NCBI GenBank assembly: GCA_001910725.1
Contig: MJGA01000009.1
Location: 434,001-498,000, forward strand
Source: Phanerodontia chrysosporium
Lineage: Eukaryota; Basidiomycota; Agaricomycetes; Polyporales; Phanerochaetaceae
Length of the DNA: 64,000 nucleotides
Direction: 5' to 3'
Shown here: positions 1-13,347 of the stretch, piece after piece
Layout: each line of letters starts with the position of its first letter
Numbering within the stretch: the first letter of the stretch is position 1
Position numbers and translations under genes: made by a program
The notes under the pieces: generated by a model
What the model saw: the letters and a program-made list of their open reading frames with translations, nothing else
The model's database searches: none
Told to the model about the DNA's origin: nothing

Positions 1-834
1 CTGAAAGGGACTGAGGCCGTCATTCGCAACCCATGGTACATCATCGCTTCAGTCGCGTTCAGCTCTAGCAACCGCCCAGAGGCCGTCCCTGTAGTCTTCC
101 AGTCGGTGCTCACAGATCTGAAAGCTGCGCAAGCCTTGGAAAGACAAAACGCGGAGGCAGCCCAGGCCCAGCAGCTCTACCTCGCCCGACGAGTCCGAGA
201 GGCTCTTCTGAAGGGCGGTCTGCTAGGCGGATGCTCTCGAGTAAGCTGCACCTCCCACAAACGATGGTGGCCTGCGCGCTGACATGAAACAGACCATTAA
301 TAGCCTCATTGCTCTGCACGAAATCATGCCTGAAGAGCTGCGTGACAAGAAGACTCTGAGGTACGGCGGCTGCCCGAGACCACCGCAGGCATACTAACCG
401 TAAGCTCGCAGGGACCCGTCCACGACGATGGAGGAGTACGTACGGAATGGAGAGAATCTGTTCCGCGCAATGTACCGTGACACAGCCGACAAGGTGCAGA
501 GTCTGTTGGACGAGATCTACCCTGATATGGGTACGCGACGAAGTGCTTGGGTCTTGGTAGCGTTCTAATTCCCACCCTAGGCTGGTTCTCCAACACGGTC
601 GGCTATGGCATCACATATGGTGCGACGGACGTCCTATCTCAGGTCGAGGTGTCGTACATCTTGGTCGCCGCACTAATTTCGATGGACACGCCGCGCCAGA
701 TTGGCTGGCACCTCGCAAATGCACAACACGGCGGAGCTACGCGCGAGGAGGCCGCAGCTGCCAGGCAGATTTCCATGGAGGTCGCGGAGAAGTCAGGGGT
801 CCAATGGCGCGACGGAGTTCCCGAACTCGCCTGA
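1..834 (+). CDS. Carboxymuconolactone decarboxylase-family protein (5' partial)
   Basis: The reading frame is open at the window edge, so the N-terminus is missing. Four exons join in phase: 1-240, 293-360, 412-530 and 581-834, each intron with GT and AG ends; the stop is at 832-834. The product resembles the helical carboxymuconolactone decarboxylase/AhpD fold as found in fungi. Supporting stretches are an INSLIALHE helix after the first intron and, in the last exon, a segment around ILVAALISMDTPRQIGWH followed by a basic/acidic helix. Only one cysteine is visible and there is no CxxC pair, so an AhpD-type peroxidase mechanism is unlikely. The protein ends in ELA, which is not a clear peroxisomal signal. 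Family assignment is by sequence feel; substrate is unknown. Confidence 0.7.
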
Positions 835-1220
835 ATATCCCCAAAATCTAGTCTCTTGTGCATACGCGTCGTTCAATATCCAGAAAGTGGTTGGGTTCCC
901 AGAGTTGGATTGTCCGAACGAGTCTCAACAGAGCGTGCACAGACCGTGTATGATACCTCGAGAGCGACAACGAGCGAGTAGGGTAGCCAGAAAGCACGGG
1001 TAGCGAGGAAACGACATGGGGAAGAACTGGCAGGTTTTCTCTTTGTTTATTGTCCGTCCCCGAGATAAGTCCCAGATAAGTCAATCAGGAAATAAACAAT
1101 TATAAACTGTTCCCGGAAATCCCTTGTTTGCAAACGTCCACCTCCTCGAAGGCAACATTCTCCATGCTGAAGCTCCCTCGTCCACTTTGAAGTTGCGAAA
1201 CTTATCCAGGACACAAGAAA
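835..1220. other. Intergenic region
   Basis: This stretch of about 390 bp lies between two genes on the same strand. It should hold the 3' end of the first transcript and the promoter of the WD40 gene. I see no conserved coding segment or repeat. Confidence 0.5.
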
Positions 1221-4200
1221 ATGGATCAAGATGCAGGTTCCTCACCTGCAAAAATCCGACAAGAACCCACAGTAGCCTCGGTCCTCGGTGTGAAGGGCCA
1301 ACTACGCTTCCACCCTCACGGGTCCACGCAGAAGGCCCATGTCGTCCTCCGGCAGGTGGAGATTTCGGACGACTCAGACGATGAGGGAGACTCTTCAATG
1401 GTGTACTTCAGCCTATTTGCGCAGAAGCGGATAGAAGTCAAACCCGGCAAGGAGATACTGCTTGCGGTCGCCTCCCCCGACGGCAAGCTCATCGAGTCCC
1501 CGGTCGTGTTTGCTGGTAAGGTATCTGGAGAGGACGACCCGGAGCCGAGTACTTCCCTTCAGCCTTCCAGGGCAGAGCTTCCATCCAGAGCGAAGCCAGC
1601 TATCCTGCCGCCAAAGTTGCGGAAGCCCTGGCAAGAAACTCAAACCGCAGAGTCTGCCGTTCCCAGTGAGTGACCTCCTACATCCGGTTGGGTTATTCTC
1701 AATGGCTAGATGCACTTAGATGATAAGCCACGACCTACGTACGCGTCCGTGGAGATCCAAACGGAGCCGGTTCACATATCGGATGCGCCTGTGCAGACTC
1801 TTCCAGTCGCCCCGGCATCCCTTCCAGCCGCTGTGAGTGCGCAAACAGAGAAATCAGAGGCGATCTCTGCGGCCGCGCCACCTGTACAGACCGCCAGGCC
1901 AGAGCGCCGAGACAGCCCAACTCAACGTGCCCGCAGTCTCTCTCCCATGGAACTGGACTCGCGGTCTAGCACCCCTGCGTCGTCACTCCCGCCCATAACA
2001 GAAACCGGGTCTCAAACGTCTGCGAGACTGAAGTCTACTTCATTCTCCCCTCCTGGGCTCTCGATCGCGATGCCGCCCGAGGGGGAGCCTCCCAAGGCTG
2101 CAACTACATCCACTACAGAATCTAGTGTGCCACCGAACATGTCCCCGGATTCAGACTCGCCACCAGGCCTTTCATTGCCACCTCTCACGGCACAGCCAAT
2201 CACGTGGGCCCCGGCGACCTCCTCTCCAGTAGTTATCAGTAAAGAGCGTGTCGATCAATCTCCTTCCACTTCCACTACCCTCGTATCGTCACCACCTGCG
2301 AGCGCCGATAAATCCGCACTCCTTGCAAAGGGCGGACCCGAAGGCTCCGAGGCGGACCAGCAACCCGCTGCTCCAGCTGCCCCGTACGTTCCGAAGCGCA
2401 AAACGGTGCCGAATCCGTTCGTACGCGGAGGGGTGCTCACCGATTTCGTGGGTAACATGCAGCCCGGAATGTCTGCTTCACAGGTGAGCCACTCGCTACA
2501 CTCATGTTTTCCCCGCGACACTGTGCTCACTTTGTGACATCCAGGACTCGGCTTCTGTACCATCGCCATCGACACCGATGCCAGAGCGGACGGAACCCAT
2601 ACGTATACCCATCGATGCTATGGCCTCGAACCCTTCCGCGTCTGTGCCACCCGTGCCACCTTCACCCCAGGCTGTTGCAGACAGGCCAGCGACCCCTCCG
2701 CCGCCGCCTGTGTCGGCACCTTCGCTTCCTCGCTCTCCACCCCGCAGGTGGCAAGAGGGCTCTCCGCCGTCGTCACCGGCGTCGAGCTCCAAGGTGAAGA
2801 TGGAGGATGTGCCGTCACTGTCGCCGGACGCGCAGCCCTCGTCAGGGATCTCCCTGGCTCAATTTGTCAACCGTCTTGGGCCGGTCTCGCATCCTCCGCG
2901 TCCCTCTCGTTTCGGCGGGCCATTGGGGCCACAGACACCGTATCCGCCACCCCCGCCGGATCCTCGCAGAGCGCAGTCGGGCAGCGCGTCGAGCGAGCCG
3001 CAGGAGCCGCCGCCGGACCTGCGGTCGTTCGCGTTCGTCGGGGAGGGCTCGCTCTCGAACCCGCTGGGCATCAAGCCGTCGGCCGGGAATAAGTGGAAGG
3101 CGAATGGGCCGCTCCCGCCGCAGCTGAGCACCGCTGCGCCGCCTAAGGCGAACGGCTCGAAGAAGCCCGTGCATATAGGCAGCGGATGGCCGCACCCTCG
3201 GCAGGGGAATGGCGGCGGGCGGGGGCGGCGTGGCCAGGGAGGCTCTGTGGGCCCCAATGGGCAGGGCATACTGGGGATGCACCCGCACATGGGTGTTGGC
3301 CCGCCGAACGGAGTAGACCAAGGTTGGGGCGCCTATGGACCCAACAGTGGGATGCCGAAGGGTGCGTTCAGTCCATTGTCTCTTTGTGATCATGCACTGA
3401 AAGCAACCATAGAGGGCCCGAGTGGCAAGGGCTCCCGACGACTCCGGGTGCGTGCTCGATTCACCCCACCAGAGATGAGAGACACCACAGAGCCCAGCAC
3501 GCCCGTCGCGCCCTCTCCGATCTCGTCATCGAATCCTAACGACTCGCCATTGTCGACGAAGTCGGCACATGATCTGTTCCAGCAGGGCGATCCCGCTCCA
3601 AGTGGTTCTGCGACTCCCTGGTCGCCTTCTCGCGGGGTGAAACGAGCCGCGTCTCCGACGCCTGAGGTCCCGGAAGCCAGGCGGACGAGATCATTCGCGT
3701 GGCCGACGTCCAATGCGCTGCATACAGTCAAGCTGAAGGGCGACGATGATGTCGGCGTACGCTCTATCACGTACAGCTCCGACGGCCATCTCTTTGCTGT
3801 TGTCTGTGAGTGGCACTCCGTCCGGTATCTCCAAGACCCCGCTCACTGCGTGCTTAGGTAACGACAAGAGCGTGCGCATATGGAGCAACAAGACACGAAC
3901 AGAGATCGCGAAGCTCGCGCACAACATGCAGATTACCTCCGTCGCGTGGATGGATCGCGACTCCGGCGTAGTCACTCTGGGCGAGAACGGCATAGTCAGC
4001 ACCTGGACGCGCTCGGTACGTCTTGGCTGGCCATGTGTGTGCGGGGGATTCAATCAGGAACACATATACAGGCTGCGAACAAGTGGCAATGGGCCAAGAT
4101 ACTCAATGCTGGTGGAAAGGGCGAAGACACCCCAGGTTGTCTTGCGTTCCACCGAGACCGCATGGCCATTGGATACCCACGTTCAGGCATCAAGGTCTGG

Positions 4201-5058
4201 TTGTTCATTAAAGGTGGGTCACACGAGGTTGCCCTGCTAGTCGGGTGCTAACTGTTGCTAGGCACCTGGACCCCGCAACGATCCATTGTGCGCCAGAACG
4301 TGACCACGATACGATTCGTAGAGGACGGCGAAGCTCTGATCGGTGGCACGACGGACGGCGTGCTGTACGTGCTCTCTATCTCCAACTGCCAGCGTATCTC
4401 ATTTGCTTTCCGTCAGCTGGCATTGTCAGGTACCGAACGGCACGCTGCGGGCATCCGCATTCCTGCGTTCGAAAGTGTGGGTATCTGCGCATTCAGCATT
4501 GCAAGGTTCGGAGGCTGACCATCCGCCCAGCGTCACCCTGGACGTCGACCCTCGCGGCACCCACGCACTTGCCGCGCAGACGGGCTCGTGCATCCTCGTG
4601 AACATCACGCAGGAAGGGCGGGGGAACGTCGAACAGGCGTACTCGCCCAAGGACCTTGACATCCAGACAGACGCGGCATACGACTTTGGTGCGCTCTTCG
4701 CCGCGCGCGGCGCCTCGCTCCTCTTCGGGAGCGTGCAGGGCTGCGTGATGGTGTGGGACCGTGCATCGGAGCCGTGGTCCACGGACTCAGTCACGGAGAA
4801 GGTGCGCGACAGTCCGCTGTTGCGAGGCGATTGCTGACGTGTGATATTGCGGGGCAGACACCTCCATACAAGCCGTTGCGGTAAGTCCCCCGCCGTTCCA
4901 CGAGGATCCGCCACTAATGCGACCCTCCGCGTTCGTAGAGTTTTGACGGTAACCAGACCTTCGATGGGTACATCTTGACTGGCACTCGCCAAGGACAGTT
5001 GACCTGGTTTGCGCAGCCTCCGGCTGACGGGAGTGGGAACCGTAATGGGGCATGGTAG
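1221..5058 (+). CDS. Large disordered protein with C-terminal WD40 repeats
   Basis: Proposed exons are 1221-1665, 1720-2483, 2545-3361, 3404-3805, 3858-4015, 4072-4213, 4262-4368, 4430-4801, 4858-4880 and 4941-5058; phases agree at every junction. The 42-bp intron at 3362-3403 is optional because it is also open. The N-terminal ~100 residues contain an acidic run (ISDDSDDEGDSS) followed by a beta-rich segment. The middle ~650 residues are rich in Pro, Ser and Thr with Gly/Arg patches and look disordered. The C-terminal part carries WD40-like blades, for example NDKSVRIWSNKT, STWTRS, IKVWLF and CVMVWDR. WD40 tails of this kind usually hold protein complexes together. The order of parts recalls scaffold proteins of RNA decay such as Edc4, but I cannot show orthology. 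Confidence 0.75.
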
Positions 5059-6185
5059 CCTTGTGTGTGAGCTTCGGATGCTATGTCACACGTTGAACAT
5101 CTTGAACCCGATCAGGCCCTCCGACGTGGAGCTTCCCATCCTCGGATGGCGTCCTGCTACGGCGGGCCGCCTGTGGTGAGTGCTTCGGATCGTAGGGCTA
5201 TGCCGACGCCGGAGCCAGGCGGCGCACGGACAACGGCGACTCTTGACCTATCTCAATAGCGACGGCGCGGCTAGTGGTCTCAAGTTGTGCTTGAATAATG
5301 CTGGGCAGCATGCAGTCTCGTGGCTCGGGGAGAACTGGACTGCCTACATGGCGCCATACGCACAGGACGGGGAACCTGCATTTGTTCTCACAGCAATCAA
5401 CGTATCTTGCGTGCTGCAAGCCGCTCAAATTTAGCCGTGAGCGAGACGCGGTGATGAGAGATGCATGCAGAAGGAATGCCGTGAATTCGCCACGCGCCGA
5501 GGCCGGCCAGCGAGATGTCGCTGTGACAACCCGTTTGAAGCGACCTAAGCGCGTCACTGTAGTCAGGTCACACTTTCAGTTGTTACTGTCTAGTTACTGT
5601 CTGTTACTGCAATATAAATTCTTACTTACTTGGTCAATGAGAGTGCATGGCTCTGGTGAAGTGGGGTGACTTGAGGGCAGGCTTCGGCTAGAATGGCGGT
5701 GAAACCGTCGTCAGTCGTCAGGCGTCCGTGAGGCAGCTGGCAATACAAGACTGTTCGCTGCACCCCTCGCCTCCGCTCATCGTGCTAGACAGCGTGCTGT
5801 GCTTTGTTCTCACGACTTGCTCGTGCGTTCAGAGGTGCGTGGCTTCAGCACCCCCGCCGCATACCTCAGTCCGGCCGAAATGACACTTCCCTGGCACAGG
5901 TTGCGTTCGACCCGTGGTTGACTTCCTGGAAGATAAAATACTCCTGGACCTTGGCACCCGACGACACGCGACTCCTCCGAGCTCGTTGCTACCCTTTACG
6001 ACTTCTCCGTGTACAAGAAGGTGAGCTGAGCACCTCGTGTGCAAGGCTGTGCGAGCGAGGAGGGATTAGTCCACGTCTACTCTCGAGCGCCGGGCTTGTC
6101 TCTGGACGTTGAATGCACTCTTAACTGATAACCTGCCCTTGTTACCAGTTTCTCGTCTCTGTCTCGATAGACCAGCCGGAGCAGT
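5059..6185. other. Intergenic region upstream of CDC42
   Basis: About 1.1 kb without a recognisable gene. Short open frames at 5180-5434 and 5804-6112 lack conserved motifs. The part nearest CDC42 probably contains its 5' untranslated leader, since it is pyrimidine-rich and has possible splice sites. Confidence 0.5.
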
Positions 6186-6982
<797 letters not shown>

Positions 6983-7554
6983 GATACCAGCAACTCGGAC
7001 GACCTCGGTTCTGTTACTTCGTTCACGACAGTCATGTTCATCGTCTCTCACGATTTATCGATATATCCCGTTCTGCGATTTGCTCGTCACTTCATGAACA
7101 CGCAATAGCCCGTACTCTATATTTTCCGTTTGCACCCTTCTTCTAACTCTATCACACTTTTCTTTCCTGTTCTGTAGTTTATAGCCGACAATTGGGTTTA
7201 TGGGGAACTGTGCCTGTCAGTAAGTCGAGAGCTCGAGTGCCCCAATCTCGCTCACGGCTGCCGCGCAGGTACTTGGTTCTTCATACATATAGAATTCATG
7301 TGGATCAATTTTTTCTTTGTCTGCTTTTTGCTCTGGTGAAAGAAAGTTTTTAGCTCTTGCGCCGGCGCTGCGTCGTCATGCGGGACCTGCGTGCGCCGTG
7401 CGGGGTGCGTGCGGTGCGTGCCAGCAAGGCACCAAACCGTGAGAACAAACTGGTTCTTTTGGGAGACGCTGGAAGTTTCGGCGCCAACCATGCGCGCTTT
7501 CTCCAGCCCCGACGCGGTCAGCTTGCTGCTCACACCTCTGCCTCGACCCTCACG
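6983..7554. other. Intergenic region between CDC42 and SF3B4
   Basis: About 570 bp. The first half is T-rich and fits the CDC42 3' untranslated region; the second half should contain the SF3B4 promoter and leader. No conserved coding segment was seen. Confidence 0.5.
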
Positions 7555-8729
7555 ATGTCACGACCACAAGACGACAGGAATCAGGAAGCAACAGTGTATT
7601 TGGTAGGCAACTCGCAGTATGCATTTACATCCTCTTTATCTGATCATGTCTATGGCAGGGAACCTCGATGAGCGATGCACAGATGCGCTCATTTGGGAAC
7701 TTATGCTGCAGGCCGGGCCAGTAGGTGAGTATAGCCTGGTATCCTGTCGTGACATATGCTTATCTCGTGTAGTGAACGTCCATCTACCAAAGGACCGTAT
7801 CTCTATGGCTCACCAAGGCTATGGTTTCTGTGAATTCCTGACGGAGGAGGATGCTGAGTATGCTTGTAAGATTATGAATCAAATCAAGCTGTGGGGAAAG
7901 CCAATTCGTGTCAACAAGGTGCGTCCTGCTTTCTGCGCTATTTGAACACGTTAACCAACCCAATGCGCAATCCGTAGGCTTCGTCCGACAAGAAGCAACT
8001 GGATGTTGGCGCGAACCTCTTCATCGGTAACCTGGACGAGAATGTGGACGAACGCCTATTATACGATACTTTCAGTGCATTCGGCGTCATGGCTACTACA
8101 GCCAAGGTGCGTTATGCTCGCTTCTGATAGCATACACCCAGCTCAGCATGCCATAGATTGCACGAGACCCCCAGACCGGTCAGTCAAAGGGATACGGTTT
8201 CGTATCATACACAGATTTCGAGTCCTCGGATGCTGCGATTGAAGCAATGAACGGACAGTTCTTGATGAACAAGCCCATTACCGTGCAATACGCTTTCAAG
8301 AAAGACGGCAAGGGCGAACGTCATGGTACACCTGCAGAACGTCTCCTCGCTGCGCAAGCGCGGAAAAACAACGCACTTCCTGTTAGCGCACGGCCTCCGC
8401 CGGCACCTATGGGCTTTGGTACTCCGGGATTCCAAGGCCCATACCAGGGTCAGTTCGCAGGTGCTTTGGCTGCGCCGCCTCCTCCCCCTGGCTTCACTCC
8501 CCAGCCGATGGCAATGCCCATGGGTGTACCCCCTCCTGCTATGCCACCACCGATGGGTGTTCCGCCACCGAACATGCCTGTATTCAACCCAGCTGCCGGA
8601 TTCGTCCCGCCACCACCGCCCGGTTTCGTACCTCAAGGCATGCCTGGTGCACCACCTCCGGGTATGATGCCTGGGATGATGCCCCCGCCCCCTCCACCTG
8701 GCGCCCCACAAGCTTACATGCAGCACTGA
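7555..8729 (+). CDS. SF3B4: Splicing factor 3b subunit 4 (SF3b49/Hsh49), two RRMs
   Basis: Exons are about 7555-7602, 7659-7724, 7773-7918, 7978-8106 and 8157-8729. The protein starts [16 protein letters not shown] and continues GNLDERCTD, giving RRM1. RRM2 carries [20 protein letters not shown] and [11 protein letters not shown]. Both fit SF3b49, the SF3b subunit that contacts the branch-site region in U2 snRNP. The C-terminal ~120 residues are a Pro/Gly/Met-rich tail, as in other members. One oddity: exon 1 ends in phase 0 at a good GT donor, but the conserved GNLD frame needs one more base at the acceptor. Either a G is missing from the GGG at 7658-7660, or a GC donor at 7607 is used and adds one Val inside RNP2. 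The missing base is likelier. Confidence 0.95.
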
Positions 8730-9186
8730 GGTGTAAGTTGGTGTGTATTAGCTTTGTGATTTGGACTTCGTGTATCGCTATTTCCGTTTCAATGCTATTC
8801 GAGATATTGCAAGTTCCATGGGGCTCATGAGCGATTAAAAACCTGTTTTGGCGTGTCCTGAGCCTATCTCGCATGTATACATCGCGTCGTACAATTCGAC
8901 AGGATCCCTTGAATGCAAAGTTTGCAGGCCCGAGCATTGCACTTGCTCCAGGCCGTCAGCGTGTCAGACGCTCGCCTACATCTTCCTTCTGCACCACCAG
9001 GTCGGACTACCTCAGTATCGCTCCAGGCTGGCCCGGCTGTAACGACAACTGCTTACGACCGCTTCGCTTCTCTATCCGGTAACCCGTCTACTGTTTACGC
9101 GTCGACCACGCGAGACTATCCCCCTCTCACCTGTTCTGCATATTCCTCGAGTGTTTGTTAACCTTGCCTTCTGCATGTCATAAGCA
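8730..9186. other. Intergenic region
   Basis: About 460 bp between two genes on the same strand. It holds the presumed 3' end of SF3B4 and the promoter of the FG-GAP gene, including a CT-rich stretch near 9120-9180. No gene was seen. Confidence 0.5.
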
Positions 9187-11765
9187 ATGCTATCTGAGCT
9201 GCTCCTCCTGACTCTTTCTCTCGCGACTCTGCAAGCTAGTGCAATATGGCCTTTCCCTCCCAAACGATTCAGTGGGAACTCCATGCTGAGTGCAGGCGCG
9301 ATGGGCGTGGACTCTAAAGACAGGGTCATCGCGTACGGTGACTTCAATGGGGACCAATTGTGCGTCAATGTCGCGCTTTGGAGTGTGCGGTTTTGACCCT
9401 GACCGCATGCAGCCTCGACTTACTTGCTGTTGGGCCAGACCACCAGGAGTTAGTGGTGTACATATGGGATCATGGTACGCGACTCCCTCTGTTTCCCTCA
9501 CCGCTTCATGCTCACGCTGGCCAGATGCCTACACCTTCGTGAAGTCCTCCTCATTCAGACACCACCAGAAGGTCCTGAATGTGGTCCCTGGAGACTTCAC
9601 TCAAGATGGCAAACTCGACATCCTCGTCATGGGCCAGGACCGCAGCCAAGTGTCGCTTCAGGTGTACATCGGCCTGCCGCAGGGCGGATTCAGTGAGTCA
9701 AACCTATACGACTAGCTGCGTCTTGGTGTAACATATGAATGTGCAGACCTTGAACCAATTTCGGCTCCTGCTTCTGCGCAGGCCCAGCCTATACCTGTGG
9801 ACATGAACGGCGACCTGAAGATCGACCTCTTCGGTACCATCCCATCAGCATCATCCGACGGAGAGTTCAAGGTCTGGCAGAACACATGGAATGCATCTCG
9901 ACCCACGTCTATGTTCAACCTGTATGTAGCGTGCCTGCCTCTGTATCTAGAGGTCGCAATTCAATCCAACTCTACTCCTGCCCAGGACCGACCCACACCT
10001 GAGCGGCGCGCAGTGTAAACTGTCCAACCCCCACAGTAACGCAGTCGTGGACTTCAATGGAGATTGTCTGGCGGGTAAGGCTCTAAGCCTAAGCCTCAGT
10101 CCGTCTGCACGAACTGACCCTGGCATAGATCTGTTCCTCGTCTGCGACCGGGGTCGTGACAAGCAGTTCCAGATATGGGTGAACAACAAGGATAACGGCT
10201 TCTCACTCGCACAAGTCGGAATCTTCCTGCAGGATTCCAGACTGTCTCGTTTGCTGACATTGGTAGGACCGCGTTCTTTACAATGGGGTCTTTGCTTACG
10301 TCCAGTTAGATCGGGACGGTACCATCGACATGCTCTTCACGACCTGCGACTCCGTTTCCTCATCCACGGGCATCGGTTCTGGATGTGCTATCAACATCGC
10401 CTACAACAAGCAACTGCCATTGTGTGCATCTGCGAACCACGCCCAGCATCAAGAACGGCCGGCGGGTTTGCCGGCAGCCGCAAGAGCTGTGCGTCGCGGA
10501 CCCCGACTTCCGGTTCAACCTGCACGAGGGCGCGGACAACGCCGAGTTTGTGCGCACGCCCGTCGCGGACATCTTCCCGGGGCAGAGCCCGGCGCTGCTC
10601 GTGCTCGACACGTCCGTGAGCCCCGCCGTGCCGGTGCCGATCAAGCTCGGCGACGCGAATCACGACGGCTTCCCCGACATGCTCGCCGTCGTCGCGAGCG
10701 ACACCGGGTACAGCAGCGATCGCACGCCGGTGTTGACGTTCAGTGTGCCGTGCGCGAAGGGCGTGCCTGGGTGCGCGGTGGACGGGAGTGGCCGCAGGGG
10801 ATGGAGTGTCCTGAAGAAGGGTGCCGAGGTTCTGAGTGCTATCACGGACGCCAAGGGTGTTGCATTTTTAGATATGGACGAAGACGTAAGCCAGGGTGCT
10901 TCGTCGCTGCGCATGGTTGCTGAAACCTCCATCTATAGGGAACTTTGGATATCATGGTTCAGAGAACAGACCGTCAGGGCGAAGGCAACATTGTCTTCGT
11001 GCAGAATAACTTCTACTACGATGCATTCTTCCTGAAGGCGATTGGTGGGTATTCGCACCTTCTCATGTAATGATCACTGAAGATATTGTACAGTGCTCAA
11101 TGGTGCGTGCGGCTCCGGATTATGCACCGCACCCAATTCTAGTATCAAGTACCATGTAAGCCGGTCTCGGTGACATTCTACTGCACAACTAACGAGGTTG
11201 TGTTCAGCCCTTCGGTGTGAGCTACTCAGGGGCAACCTACAAATACACTGTGCTGGATACGTCGGGTAGGAGATCTGCTGCCGCAGGTATGCATCCACAA
11301 CGTACTAGCTGTCATGAAGTGCTCACGCTCGTCCTCAGCCGCGCAGCTTCCACAGACCGGATACCAGAGCCTACTCACCCCATATTCGTACTTCGGTCTT
11401 GGTCGTACGAACAACTACATCGAAAATTTGTTCGTGGGGTCGACACTGCACACGGACGAGCACTTCATTAACATGGAGGGCGTCATCCCGAACTCGAAGC
11501 TCGTCATCATCCCGCCCGTTGAACGTGACGGGTCGTGGAGGAAGGAGCTTTACCTGCGACCTGGCGAGTGGATTGTCTGGGTGACTGTCGCGGTTGTCGG
11601 CACCACTATAATATTGGCTATCATAACATTCGTGTTGCATCTGAACGAGAAGGTGAGTTATTAGTAACGTGTAGAGGGGCGTAGCTGATCCTCCTTGCGA
11701 TTCAGCGTGAAGACGAACTGGAGCGGAGAAGAGCATCACACCACATCAATTTCGATGCCTTGTAG
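9187..11765 (+). CDS. FG-GAP repeat type I membrane protein, ITFG1/TIP family
   Basis: The start at 9187 opens a signal peptide (MLSELLLLTLSLATLQASA). The ectodomain has integrin-like FG-GAP loops with calcium-binding patterns such as DFNGDQFLD across the first intron, DFTQDGKLD, DMNGDLKID, DRDGTID and DANHDGFPD. Near the C-terminus WIVWVTVAVVGTTIILAIIT forms one transmembrane helix, followed by a short basic tail ending INFDAL. This is the arrangement of animal T-cell immunomodulatory protein (ITFG1) and its fungal homologues, whose cell role is poorly known. About a dozen exons are needed. Two frame slips interrupt the model: one base seems missing at 10232-10233 (before TVSFADID) and one extra at 10435-10436 (before TPSIKNG). 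Both lie in short homopolymers. Confidence 0.88.
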
Positions 11766-11893
11766 GTTTCGGGCACAGATATCTAGCTATCATATTCTAC
11801 ATTGGTATGGCATTAGCGTACAAGCTTGTATATCTTCGGTTTTCTTCTAGCGATACGCACATCCGACAGATACCCGCATCTACAAAGAGCCAG

Positions 11894-13046
11894 TTATAGC
11901 AGTTTCCACTGTATATGCCTCTCTTCGCCACCAACCCGCTGCACCCTTCCCTCAGCCTCAAGCTTCTGCAAATGCTGATGCACACTGTGCGCCGCAGGCT
12001 CCCAGAGTTCTTGAGGGTACCGCGCATAGATATTCTGCACGAGCGTCCACGTCGTCCACGTATCACCCTCAGGTGGTGGGTTGCGAATCGCCTGCAGGAC
12101 CTGGTTCTCGCGGTCGACGCGGTGCTTGAGGTACATCTCGACGTGGTCGTGTGGCACGGTGGGGCCGTGCCCGGGATAGAGCGTGTCGTAGCGGCGCCCG
12201 GCGCCGCCGCATTGAGCGCTGCGAGCTTGCGCAGGCTCGCCATGTACTGCCCGAGGTCCTCGAAGACGGTGCTGCTCTGCCCGAGCACGGTGTCAGCTGT
12301 GAAGAGTGCGCGGTCCGCGCCGAAGAGCAGGCACAGCGAGTCCGGCGTGTGCCCGGCGTGTGCACGACCTCGAGTGCCATGTCGGGCTCGGATGCACCGT
12401 TGGCGGTGGTCACCGGGAGAGTCTGCCCCTCGTGCAGGTCGTGCAGGACGCCGCCGGACTTGTTGGGCGCGTAGGAGCCCGGCGGCAGTGTCTCGAGCAC
12501 CGCGGTGAGCTTTGGGGTCGTCAGAGGAAGTTTATGTATCCGCGGAGCGGGAAAGGCCATTTCCGGGTGCTTATCTGCCCAGCGCCGCTGAAGAAGGGAC
12601 AGCACAGAAGGAAGGCCGTCCGTGTGGTCATGGTGCCTGTGAGTAAGGATGATGTCGCCTATCTCGGGACCGTTGGTGTCACTGGAGGACGATCCAAGGC
12701 TTCGTCGAGGATAGGAATATAAGCATCCCTCCCTTCACCCGTGTCGACGAGAATATACGGCGCCGTCTGTCCGACGAGATACGTATTGGTTCCTACAGCG
12801 CATGTCAATCCCGCTCGTAGTGCCGAGGTAGAATGACATCGCACCTTGTAGCGTGAACTTCCCTGGGTTCTAAAATGCGGTCAGTTCGTGTCAGAATGCT
12901 TTACAACTGACATTGGTACCTGTGCTAGAACCCTCACGACATTCTTGCTGAGCTATCAGATAGTATGTTCAGAATGAGTCGGTGCACCACACAACAATAT
13001 ATGTACGCACTCTAGTAATTGAGGGGAAAGTCTGTGTCGATGACAT
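11894..13046 (-). CDS. LACTB2: LACTB2-like metallo-beta-lactamase-fold hydrolase
   Basis: Read on the minus strand, MSSTQTFPSITR joins LSKNVVRVLAQ, then NPGKFTLQ, then GTNTYLVG through three short introns; this is the typical LACTB2 N-terminus. The metal-binding motif follows as THRHHDHTDG, then a long middle section with further histidines. The last ~85 residues form the small helical domain that closes LACTB2 proteins, ending HIQWKLL. Human LACTB2 is a mitochondrial endoribonuclease; fungal relatives also occur as thioesterases in polyketide clusters, but no polyketide synthase lies nearby. The stop is 128 bp from the stop of the FG-GAP gene (convergent). The start is about 300 bp from that of CWC22 (divergent), suggesting a shared promoter region. 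Confidence 0.88.
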
Positions 13047-13347
13047 TCCGGATGAACGTGGAGGTTTCTGTACAAGTCTGCCTTGCTTAGTTATCGCCAC
13101 AACGGCCACCGCATTGCTGATGAAAGAGTGCTCGAAGAGAGGCCGGTGCATGAGCTCACCGAGAATCACAATGACGGTATTTCCATATATGTGCGTGAAT
13201 GTGGTATAGAGAGAAAGTTGACCGATAGTACCCAATTCGGAGTGGTATCGTGCCTAATCACTGCCCCGCCGAGAGCTTACCCAATTGGTCGGCATTCTCC
13301 TCCACAATCGGCTGCAGCGTCCAACAGCCTCTTGACCATTGACCACG
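13047..13347. promoter_or_regulatory. Divergent promoter region between LACTB2-like gene and CWC22
   Basis: The two start codons face away from each other across about 300 bp. The region must contain both promoters. No defined factor-binding site is claimed. Confidence 0.5.

Noticed and set aside
5180..5434. 84-codon frame after the WD40 gene
   Set aside because: It has no homologous motif and lies where a 3' untranslated region is expected.
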